Shown here one piece after another: positions 1 through 5,223 of a stretch of DNA of 5,223 nt (positions are counted from its first letter, which is position 1; every line of letters starts with the position of its first letter). The DNA lies in the NCBI GenBank assembly GCA_017881985.1, contig JADGQH010000234.1, positions 1 to 5,223 on the forward strand. The letters run 5' to 3'. The notes under the pieces are model-generated. The model was given only the letters and a program-made list of their open reading frames with translations, did no database searches and was not told the DNA's origin. A program made the translations under genes and the position numbers. Source of the DNA: Chloroflexota bacterium. GTDB taxonomy: Bacteria > Chloroflexota > Limnocylindria > Limnocylindrales > CSP1-4.

Positions 1-235
1 CGGCCCGCGGGGCGGCCTGCCGGTCTTGTGCGCTCGCGGCACCTTCTCGGGCCGGATCGCCCTCGGGCCGCGCGGCTCGAACGGCTTCGGGTACGACCCG
101 ATCTTCGAGCCCACCTCGGAACGGCCCGGCGGCGCCACGGTCGGGGAATGGCCGCCCGAACGCAAGCAGGCCGTCTCGCACCGCGCCCGTGCCGCGCGCC
201 GGATGGCCCCGATCCTCGAGCGTCTCGGGTTCTGA
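1..235 (+). CDS. rdgB: RdgB/HAM1 non-canonical purine NTP pyrophosphatase, C-terminal part (5' truncated)
   Basis: The frame is open from the left window edge (first whole codon at base 2) to TGA at 233-235, giving the last 77 residues of a protein that is normally about 190-210 residues. The HAM1 family hydrolyses dITP, ITP and XTP to monophosphates plus pyrophosphate in the cytoplasm, keeping deaminated purines out of DNA and RNA. The fragment carries the two family hallmarks of the C-terminal half: G-S-N-G-F-G-Y-D-P-I-F (fragment residues 25-35, bases 74-106), which forms part of the nucleotide-binding pocket, and K-Q-A-V-S-H-R (residues 55-61), matching the usual K-x-x-[IV]-S-H-R. The residue after S-H-R is Ala where Gly is common; this is a mild change. 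The spacing between motifs is slightly long because of a Gly/Pro-rich loop, E-R-P-G-G-A-T. The gene converges on the minus-strand winged-helix gene 56 bases downstream. The start and N-terminal half, including the first phosphate-binding residues, lie outside the window. Confidence 0.93.
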   Translation, partial: GPRGGLPVLCARGTFSGRIALGPRGSNGFGYDPIFEPTSERPGGATVGEWPPERKQAVSHRARAARRMAPILERLGF

Positions 236-291
236 GCGCCGAGCCGGCACGGCGTCGGTCGCAACCGGACGGCATCACCTGAGACGAGGGC
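236..291. other. Convergent intergenic gap with two weak hairpins
   Basis: This short gap separates two genes that converge, so a bidirectional terminator would be expected. Two small inverted repeats are visible. GTCGGT (254-259) faces ACCGGAC (264-270) across a four-base loop, with one bulged base. CCTGAG (278-283) faces CTCAGG (291-296) across seven bases, and its right arm overlaps the stop codon of the minus-strand gene. Neither is followed by a T-run on either strand, so neither is a classical intrinsic terminator. They may be chance pairings in GC-rich DNA or weak 3'-end structures. Confidence 0.25.
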
Positions 292-1503
292 TCAGGGGCG
301 AATCTCGCTGAGCCGGGCCGGCCTGCCCAGGAAGGCGCCGTATCCGCGGGCTGCCTCGGCGAGTCCGTCCCGGAATGAATCGGACAGCGGCCCGAAGGGC
401 ATCGGCTCGACCAGGATCTCCCGGGCCTTGATGGTGCGCCTCCAGGTGCCTACGACCTCGCCATCGGCCACGATCGTGGGCAGGAACATCCCGTTGCCGC
501 CCGGGACAACCGCCGTGGCGTGCTCCGGTGCGAGGGCCGCGCTTCGATCTCCGTATCCCAGCAGGTACTCGTCGAACCCCGGCAGGAGGTGCACGCGGGG
601 AGCCGGCGGGACTGCCGCCAGAGTCTCCGGCGCAAGGTGGTATGTCACCCCGTCGAGCTCGAGCTCGACCAGCTGCCCGCTGCAGACCGCGAGGCCGCGG
701 CGCACGTCGCGCATGGTGAGCCCGGACCATCTCGCAAGATCGCGCATGGTGGCCGGTCCGTGGCTTCGGAAGTAGCGGAAGGCCAGCTCCCCGAGCGCCT
801 CGTCCTGTTCCAGCCGCCGCGGCTCCGGAACCCACTCGTCGAGCAGGGCGAAGGTCTGCTGCCTGCCCTCGGTGGCTCCAAGGACGAGCGTCGCGGTCTG
901 GGCGAGGTACCAGAGGAGGTGGTAGCCGCGCTGTCCGTCGGTCCGAACCCCTCCCGCGGCGATGGCGGCGAGGATGGCGTCCCGCGCGAGGACGCGGCCG
1001 CCGGCCAGCGATGCGACAGCGATCTCGCGCGCTCGCTCCACGTCGGCATCGGCGATCCCGAGGAAGGCGCGACGAGATGCGGCGGAGGCGAGCGCCCGGG
1101 TCGCGGTGAGCTCCAGCATCCAGCCGAGATCCTCCGCGGCCACGAGATGGAGGGTCCCGCGCATCGGCCAGGACCGCACGATCTCCCGAGCGTCGCACGC
1201 CGCGTCCACCGCGGCCTCGGTCGTCTGGCGCGCGCGAAGTCCGACCGACCATTTCGCGCCGGGAAGGTCCTGGGCCTGCATCGCCAGCATCCAGCGGACG
1301 ACCTCGCCCGGGGTCGACGGCTCGCTCCCGCCGATCAGCTGGGAGGCCAGGCGCAGCGCGGCCAGGCGTCGGCGGCTCGGGCTGAAGGCGGTCGGAGGCA
1401 CGCCCCAGTATCGGCCCCGGCGGAACAACCGGGTCGCCCGGACGAACGACCGGCCCTCCCCGCGGCTATCCTTCAGCGGAACGAGAGGGACGTCCGGGAC
1501 CAT
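292..1503 (-). CDS. HTH_42 winged-helix DNA-binding protein, AlkZ-like (possible DNA glycosylase)
   Basis: The 403-codon minus-strand gene runs from ATG at 1503-1501 to TGA at 294-292. It matches the COG3214 / HTH_42 (PF06224) family, usually annotated 'winged helix DNA-binding domain-containing protein' and containing E. coli YcaQ (AlkX) and Streptomyces AlkZ. Those characterised members are DNA glycosylases that unhook interstrand crosslinks or remove bulky alkylated bases. Visible family signatures are M-Q-A-Q-D (75-79), M-R-G-T-L-H-L-V (114-121), Q-Q-T-F-A-L-L-D-E-W-V-P (215-226), G-P-A-T-x-R-D-L-A-R-W-S-G-L-T (249-263, winged-helix region), P-G-F-D-E-Y-L-L-G-Y-x-D-R (308-320) and G-N-G-M-F-L-P-T-I-V-x-D-G (336-348). 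Q76-A-Q78 fits the Q-x-Q catalytic motif reported for AlkZ; YcaQ has Q-x-D. In AlkZ the first Gln is near residue 37, so the N-terminus may be over-long: a GTG at 1401-1399 would give 369 residues and place Gln at 42. Neither start has a clear Shine-Dalgarno. The gene is monocistronic, divergent from etfB. Family membership is confident; the enzymatic role is inference, and the substrate is unknown. Confidence 0.85.
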   Translation of the reverse strand: MVPDVPLVPLKDSRGEGRSFVRATRLFRRGRYWGVPPTAFSPSRRRLAALRLASQLIGGSEPSTPGEVVRWMLAMQAQDLPGAKWSVGLRARQTTEAAVDAACDAREIVRSWPMRGTLHLVAAEDLGWMLELTATRALASAASRRAFLGIADADVERAREIAVASLAGGRVLARDAILAAIAAGGVRTDGQRGYHLLWYLAQTATLVLGATEGRQQTFALLDEWVPEPRRLEQDEALGELAFRYFRSHGPATMRDLARWSGLTMRDVRRGLAVCSGQLVELELDGVTYHLAPETLAAVPPAPRVHLLPGFDEYLLGYGDRSAALAPEHATAVVPGGNGMFLPTIVADGEVVGTWRRTIKAREILVEPMPFGPLSDSFRDGLAEAARGYGAFLGRPARLSEIRP

Positions 1504-1583
1504 TCCCGCCAGCCGAGCGACGTCCGCAACCCCCAGAGCCCAGACACCCTGCCGGCGCTCGCCGGCGATCCCCGGAGACCCGG
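1504..1583. promoter_or_regulatory. Divergent intergenic region between the winged-helix gene and etfB
   Basis: These 80 bases separate two divergently transcribed genes, so they should hold at least part of both promoters. I see no convincing -35/-10 pair on either strand; the stretch is very GC-rich with almost no A/T cluster. What can be seen is a perfect 16-base palindrome at 1551-1566 and a good ribosome binding site, GGAG at 1574-1577, six bases before the etfB ATG. The promoter call rests on gene orientation, not on recognised elements. The etf promoter could also lie inside the winged-helix coding region. Confidence 0.45.
1551..1566. repeat. Perfect inverted repeat upstream of etfB (possible operator or leader hairpin)
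   Basis: GCCGGCGCTCGCCGGC is perfectly self-complementary: seven-base arms around a central CT/AG pair of bases. The same bases can be read as a direct repeat of GCCGGCG (1551-1557 and 1561-1567) with a ten-base period, one helical turn. It ends eight bases before the GGAG ribosome binding site of etfB. In DNA it could be a repressor site; in RNA it could fold as a six-pair stem with a GCUC loop. Chance is a real alternative, since G/C-only palindromes are common at this base composition. Confidence 0.35.
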
Positions 1584-2489
1584 ATGACCGACTCCAGACC
1601 GATCGACATCGTGGTCCTGGCCAAGCAGGTGCCCGACACGCACAACATCACCGGCGACGTGATGACCAGGGACGGCACCATGAACCGCGGTGCGCTGTCG
1701 GCCATCTTTAACCCGGAGGACCTGAACGCCCTCGAGATGGCCCTCCAGGTGAAGGACCGCCACGGCGGGACGGTCACGGTCATCACGATGGGCCCGCCGA
1801 AGGCGGCCAACATCCTGCGCGAGTCGCTCTGGCGGGGAGCCGACAGGGTGATCCTGCTGACCGATCGCCGGTTCGCGGGGGCCGACACGCTGGCGACGTC
1901 CTTCGCGCTCCAGAAGGCGATCGAGAAGATCGGCCGCTATGACCTGGTCCTGGCGGGGCGCCAGGCCATCGACGGCGATACGGCCCAGGTGGGTCCGCAG
2001 ACGGCGGAGAAGCTGGGCATCCCGCAGATCACCTACGCCGAGTCGATCCTGGAGATCGCCGACGGCCGGATCACCGCCCAGCGCGCCCTGGACTCCGGCT
2101 CGGAGATCGTCCGTTGCACGATGCCGTGCCTCCTGACGGTCGTGGGCTCGGCCAACACGCCACGCCCGCCCTCGGTCCGCAGGCAGATCGCGCGAAAGCT
2201 GGCCGCGACGGCCGGCGAGCTCGCGGCGCTCCGGACGCAGTGGCCGGAGTTCGAGACCCAGGGGGCGCTCGAGGCGTATTTGGCCGCCCACGACCTCGAG
2301 ATCCCGGTCTGGACCGCGGACGATATCGGCGTCGCCTCGGAGAGCATCGGCCTCGCCGGCTCGCCGACGCAGGTCCACCGGATCAACTTCGTGGTCCTCG
2401 AGAGCACCGAGAGCAAGACGGTCCAGCCCACCCCCGAGGCCATCGCCGCCATGGTGGCGGAGCTGGTCCACGAGTACATCGTCGGGTAG
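1584..2489 (+). CDS. etfB: Electron transfer flavoprotein subunit beta (FixA/EtfB, bifurcating-type group)
   Basis: The gene encodes 301 residues, from ATG preceded by GGAG at a six-base spacing to TAG. EtfB pairs with EtfA to make a soluble heterodimeric flavoprotein that accepts electrons from acyl-CoA dehydrogenases. The N-terminal strand and loop I-D-I-V-V-L-A-K-Q-V-P-D-T (7-19) is typical. Residues 64-72 (V-T-V-I-T-M-G-P-P), G-A-D-T-x-A-T-S (99-106), A-G-R-Q-A-I-D-G-D-T-A-Q-V-G-P-Q (124-139), P-Q-I-T-Y-A (147-152) and G-S-P-T-Q-V (259-264) closely resemble EtfB of anaerobe ETFs such as Acidaminococcus, where this subunit binds a second FAD that carries out bifurcation. AMP-binding ETFs differ at the 124-139 motif, for example D-D-D-C-N-Q-T-G-Q in human ETF. 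Compared with that anaerobe type, about 28 extra, mostly helical residues lie at about 208-236. The gene leads a compact operon with etfA and an acyl-CoA dehydrogenase. The ETF beta call is very secure; actual bifurcation is not shown by sequence alone. Confidence 0.96.
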   Translation: MTDSRPIDIVVLAKQVPDTHNITGDVMTRDGTMNRGALSAIFNPEDLNALEMALQVKDRHGGTVTVITMGPPKAANILRESLWRGADRVILLTDRRFAGADTLATSFALQKAIEKIGRYDLVLAGRQAIDGDTAQVGPQTAEKLGIPQITYAESILEIADGRITAQRALDSGSEIVRCTMPCLLTVVGSANTPRPPSVRRQIARKLAATAGELAALRTQWPEFETQGALEAYLAAHDLEIPVWTADDIGVASESIGLAGSPTQVHRINFVVLESTESKTVQPTPEAIAAMVAELVHEYIVG

Positions 2490-2495
2490 GCGGCC

Positions 2496-3539
2496 ATGAC
2501 CGAGCGGCAGAGCATCTGGGTCTTCATCGAGCAGGTCGACGGCCGCGTCGCCGACGTGAGCCTGGAGCTGATCGGCAGGGCCCGCGAGCTGGCCGATCCG
2601 CTGGGCTACGAAGTCGTCGGCCTCCTGTGCGGGCACGAGGTGGAGGAGGCGGCGAGGGACGTCATCCGACACGGCGCCGATCGCGTCCTCCTCGCCGACG
2701 ATGCCGAGCTGGCGTCGTACCGGACCCTCCCCTACGCACGCGTTGCGATCACCGAGGCGCGGAGGCGCCAGCCGGAGATCTTCCTGGTCGGCGGCACGCC
2801 CAACGGCCGGGACTTCGCGCCGCGCGTTGCCAGCGCCCTGCGCTGCGGCCTGACGGCCGACTGCACCGACCTGCAGATCGGCGACTACGAGAGCCGGCGC
2901 GAGGGGAAGACCTTCAGGAACCTGCTCTTCCAGATCCGGCCCGCCTTCGGCGGCAACCTGGTCGCCACGATCGTGAACCCGAACAGCCGGCCCCAGATGG
3001 CCACGGTCCGCGAAGGGGTCATGCGCATGCCGGCCTCGGACGCGAGCCGGACCGGCGTCGTCGAGGCCGTGGTCCCGGAATTCGAGCTGGGCGACTTCGC
3101 CCTGGAGATCCTGAGCCGCCAGGTCCGCCACTCCACCGTCAAGCTCAAGGACGCGCCGGTGATCGTCGCCGGGGGCGCCGGCATCTCCGACGCCGAGGAG
3201 TTTGCCCTGCTGCGCGACCTGGCCAACCTGCTCGGTGGTGAGGTCGGCGCCTCGCGCGCTGCGGTCGACGCGGGCTGGATCGGCCGTGAGCACCAGGTGG
3301 GCCAGACCGGCACGACGGTCCGGCCGCGTCTCTACATCGCTGCGGGCATCTCGGGCGCCATCCAGCACCGGGCCGGGATGGACCAGTCGTCCAAGATCAT
3401 CGCCATCAACACGGACCCCACCGCGCCGATGCTCCAGATCGCGCACTACCGCATCGTGGGTGACGTCGGCGAGGTCCTGCCCATGATCATCAAGGCGCTG
3501 CGTGAGCGCTCCATGGACCACCGGGAAGAAACCGAATGA
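2496..3539 (+). CDS. etfA: Electron transfer flavoprotein subunit alpha (FixB/EtfA)
   Basis: The gene encodes 347 residues. ATG lies six bases after the etfB stop, with AGG (2488-2490) overlapping that stop as a plausible ribosome binding site. The N-terminal domain (about 1-200) begins with W-V-F-I-E-Q and contains G-L-T-A-D-C-T (118-124), R-P-A-F-G-G-N (148-154) and R-P-Q-M-A-T-V-R-E-G-V-M (165-176), all typical of the bifurcating-type/FixB group. The C-terminal FAD domain starts near A-P-V-I-V-A-G-G-A-G (220-229). It carries G-A-S-R-A-A-V-D-A-G-W (251-261), whose Arg254 matches the flavin-contacting arginine of human ETF alpha, then V-G-Q-T-G-T-T-V (268-275). The full ETF-alpha signature L-Y-I-A-A-G-I-S-G-A-I-Q-H (279-291) extends to A-I-N (303-305). 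No N-terminal ferredoxin domain is present. The stop codon TGA shares four bases (ATGA) with the start of the acyl-CoA dehydrogenase, implying translational coupling. The protein should act in the cytoplasm as the FAD-carrying shuttle half of the ETF. Confidence 0.97.
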   Translation: MTERQSIWVFIEQVDGRVADVSLELIGRARELADPLGYEVVGLLCGHEVEEAARDVIRHGADRVLLADDAELASYRTLPYARVAITEARRRQPEIFLVGGTPNGRDFAPRVASALRCGLTADCTDLQIGDYESRREGKTFRNLLFQIRPAFGGNLVATIVNPNSRPQMATVREGVMRMPASDASRTGVVEAVVPEFELGDFALEILSRQVRHSTVKLKDAPVIVAGGAGISDAEEFALLRDLANLLGGEVGASRAAVDAGWIGREHQVGQTGTTVRPRLYIAAGISGAIQHRAGMDQSSKIIAINTDPTAPMLQIAHYRIVGDVGEVLPMIIKALRERSMDHREETE

Positions 3540-5223
3540 GCGAGAACTTCTTCCTCGACAACCCGGACCTGCAGCTCCGCCTCGAGCATCTCGATCTCCG
3601 CGAGGTGCTGGAGCTCAAGGAGAAGGGCTACGCCGAATCGGACATCTATCCCACCGCGCCGCGCAACTACGCCGATGCGGTGGACAACTACCGGATCGTG
3701 CTCGACGTCCTCGGCGAGATCTGCGGCGAGCGGGTCGCACCCCGGGCCGCCGAGGCGGACGAGGAAGGCGCGCACTGGAACGACGGCGAGGTCACCTATG
3801 CCGCGGCCACCCTGGACGCCATCGAGGCGCTCCGCCAGGCCGAGCTCTTCGGGGCGATGCTGTCACGCGAGCACGGTGGCCTGAACCTGCCCGAATCCAT
3901 CTACCAGATGATGGTCGAGATGGTGGCCCGGGCAGAGAGCGGGCTCATGACCGTGTACGGCCTCCAGGAGATCGCCTCGTCGCTCGAGGAATACGGCGAT
4001 CCGGAGACCAAGGCCCGGATCCTGCCCCGTTTCGCGCGCGGCGAGGTCTCCGGGGCGATGGTCCTGACCGAGGCGGACGCCGGCTCGGACCTCGGCGCCG
4101 TCGCGACGCGGGCCACCCTTGACGAGGCCACCGGCGAGTGGCGCCTCAATGGCGTCAAGCGCTTCATCACCAACGGGCTGGCGGACGTGTCCCTGGTCCT
4201 CGCGCGAAGCGAGGAGGGCTCCACCGACGCCCGCGGCCTCTCCATGTTCGTGGTCGAGCGGGACGCCACGGTCAAGATCCGGCGCATCGAGAACAAGATG
4301 GGGATCCACGCGTCGCCGACGTGCGAGATCCAGTACACGAACACGCCGGCGATCCTGCTCGGCAAGCGCCGCTTCGGGCTGATGCGCTACGCCATGAACC
4401 TGATGAACGGCGCACGCCTGGCCGTTGCCGCGCAGGCCCTCGGCATCGCCGAGGCCGCCTACCGGGAGGCCGACCAGTACTCCCGCGAGCGCATCCAGTT
4501 CGGCAAGCCGATCCGGGTCCTGCCGGCGGTGGCCCGGCTGCTGCTCAGCATGAAGGTGGACCTGCAGGCCACGCGGGCGATTCTCGCCGAGACCGGGCGC
4601 TGGGTGGACCTGTGGAAGGTCTACGAGCGAGCCGTGGCCGACGGCGGCTCGGAGGCCGACCCGGCGATCCGCGCCCGTCACAAGCAGGCCCAGGCGCTGG
4701 CCGACACCCTGACCCCGATGGTGAAGTACTGCGCCACCGAGATGGGCAACCGCGTCTGCTACCAGGCGATGCAGGTGCACGGCGGCGTGGGCTACATCCG
4801 CGAGTTCAACATCGAGCGCCTCTTTCGGGACGTCCGCGTCACCAACATCTATGAGGGCACGAGCCAGCTCCAGGTGGTCGCGGCCATCGGCAAGCTGCTC
4901 AACCACTCGCTCGATCCGCTGCTCGCCGAATGGCAGGCCGCCGAGTACCCGGCCGACATGGCGGCCGAGAAGGCGCTCCTCGACGAGTTGACCAGCCTCT
5001 TCGGCCAGGCCGTGGACGGGCTCAAGGCCCTGCCCGAGCGCGACCGCGTGGACTACTACGCCGTCGACCTGGTCGAGATGGCGATCGGGGTCGTGGGCGG
5101 CTGGTTGCTGTTGCGCGACACGACGGTCGCGGAGGGCAAGAAGCCGGTGGCGCGGACCTTCGTGGCCTCGCTTGCATCGCGAGTCCGGGCCGCCGCCGAG
5201 GTGGTCCTGGCTGCCAACCCCGT
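3536..5223 (+). CDS. Acyl-CoA dehydrogenase with extended C-terminal domain (3' truncated by window edge)
   Basis: The frame opens at the ATG overlapping the etfA stop and stays open for 562 codons to the window end. FAD-dependent acyl-CoA dehydrogenases oxidise acyl-CoA to trans-2-enoyl-CoA and pass electrons to ETF, whose genes lie directly upstream. Visible features in order: an N-terminal extension of about 50 residues (opening M-S-E-N-F-F-L-D-N-P); L-T-E-A-D-A-G-S-D-L-G-A (177-188), the first family signature; F-I-T-N-G (210-214); R-I-Q-F-G-K-P-I (319-326); an insert at about 356-385 that lengthens the C-terminal helical bundle; Q-V-H-G-G-V-G-Y (413-420), opening the second signature, which ends at D432; and Y-E-G-T-S-Q-L-Q (439-446), where Glu440 is the expected catalytic base. 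No glutamate is seen at the alternative isovaleryl-CoA-dehydrogenase-type position before R-L-A-V-A-A-Q. Residues 475-562 form an extra helical domain of the AcylCoA_DH_C kind. Classic enzymes are about 380-390 residues; this enlarged type is about 580-600, so perhaps 20-40 residues are missing. Chain-length specificity cannot be read from the sequence. Confidence 0.95.
   Translation, partial: MSENFFLDNPDLQLRLEHLDLREVLELKEKGYAESDIYPTAPRNYADAVDNYRIVLDVLGEICGERVAPRAAEADEEGAHWNDGEVTYAAATLDAIEALRQAELFGAMLSREHGGLNLPESIYQMMVEMVARAESGLMTVYGLQEIASSLEEYGDPETKARILPRFARGEVSGAMVLTEADAGSDLGAVATRATLDEATGEWRLNGVKRFITNGLADVSLVLARSEEGSTDARGLSMFVVERDATVKIRRIENKMGIHASPTCEIQYTNTPAILLGKRRFGLMRYAMNLMNGARLAVAAQALGIAEAAYREADQYSRERIQFGKPIRVLPAVARLLLSMKVDLQATRAILAETGRWVDLWKVYERAVADGGSEADPAIRARHKQAQALADTLTPMVKYCATEMGNRVCYQAMQVHGGVGYIREFNIERLFRDVRVTNIYEGTSQLQVVAAIGKLLNHSLDPLLAEWQAAEYPADMAAEKALLDELTSLFGQAVDGLKALPERDRVDYYAVDLVEMAIGVVGGWLLLRDTTVAEGKKPVARTFVASLASRVRAAAEVVLAANP

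Noticed and set aside
275..1252. A 325-codon minus-strand open frame in a different phase of the winged-helix gene
   Set aside because: Arg-rich, low-complexity translation. It is a shadow of the real frame, which has clear family motifs.
1467..1472. TATCCT as a possible -10 element for the etf operon
   Set aside because: It lies inside the winged-helix coding region and no matching -35 hexamer is seen at 16-18 bases upstream. A single hexamer match is not enough.
1519..1524. GACGTC palindrome in the divergent region
   Set aside because: Only six bases and the flanks are not symmetric; expected by chance at this base composition.
520..1587. A 355-codon plus-strand open frame opposite the winged-helix gene
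   Set aside because: No family resemblance is seen, and the minus strand carries many conserved HTH_42 motifs across the same bases.
2114..3241. A 375-codon plus-strand open frame in another phase of etfB/etfA
   Set aside because: The product is almost all Arg, Gly, Pro and Ala, as expected from a shifted frame of GC-rich codons, and it bridges two well-supported genes.
1473..3521. A 682-codon open frame on the minus strand across etfB and etfA
   Set aside because: It is a mirror of the two ETF genes in GC-rich DNA. Its translation is Asp/Gly/Arg/Leu-rich with no recognisable domain, while the plus strand encodes both ETF signatures in full.
3863..4906. A 347-codon minus-strand open frame opposite the acyl-CoA dehydrogenase
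   Set aside because: Translation is His/Gly/Leu/Arg-rich without motifs. The plus frame holds both acyl-CoA dehydrogenase signatures and the catalytic Glu.

Overview
This is a GC-rich window (roughly 70% G+C by eye) with dense bacterial coding on both strands and strong G/C preference at third codon positions. No rRNA, tRNA, CRISPR array, insertion sequence or phage-like gene is visible. The gene content suggests a high-GC Gram-positive-type or Chloroflexota-like bacterium: an HTH_42 winged-helix protein of the kind common in Actinobacteria and Chloroflexi, next to an ETF/acyl-CoA dehydrogenase operon of the kind also seen in Deltaproteobacteria. This placement is inference from protein style only and is not firm.

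Layout. (1) Bases 1-235, plus strand: the last 77 codons of an RdgB/HAM1 non-canonical purine NTP pyrophosphatase, cut by the left window edge. (2) Bases 236-291: a 56-base convergent gap with two weak hairpins. (3) Bases 292-1503, minus strand: a 403-codon HTH_42 (COG3214) winged-helix protein with a Gln-Ala-Gln motif, as expected for AlkZ-like DNA glycosylases. (4) Bases 1504-1583: an 80-base divergent intergenic region with a perfect 16-base palindrome just upstream of the next gene's ribosome binding site. (5) Bases 1584-5223, plus strand: a tightly packed operon etfB - etfA - acyl-CoA dehydrogenase, with gaps of +6 and -4 bases. The last gene runs off the right edge.

How the genes work together. 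The operon encodes an acyl-CoA dehydrogenase together with the two subunits of the electron transfer flavoprotein that would take its electrons. Both ETF subunits resemble the group known from electron-bifurcating ETFs (EtfB with GRQAIDGDTAQVGPQ and GSPTQV; EtfA with GLTADC and RPAFGGN) rather than the mitochondrial/AMP-binding type. The module could either bifurcate electrons or pass them to a membrane quinone reductase. No partner that would decide this (ferredoxin-linked protein, FixC/FixX, ETF:menaquinone oxidoreductase) lies within the window. The left-hand genes, nucleotide-pool cleaning and possible DNA repair, have no evident metabolic link to the operon. I found no clearly undescribed system. 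The points most worth a second look are the bifurcating-type ETF paired with an enlarged acyl-CoA dehydrogenase, and the AlkZ-like catalytic motif in the winged-helix protein.
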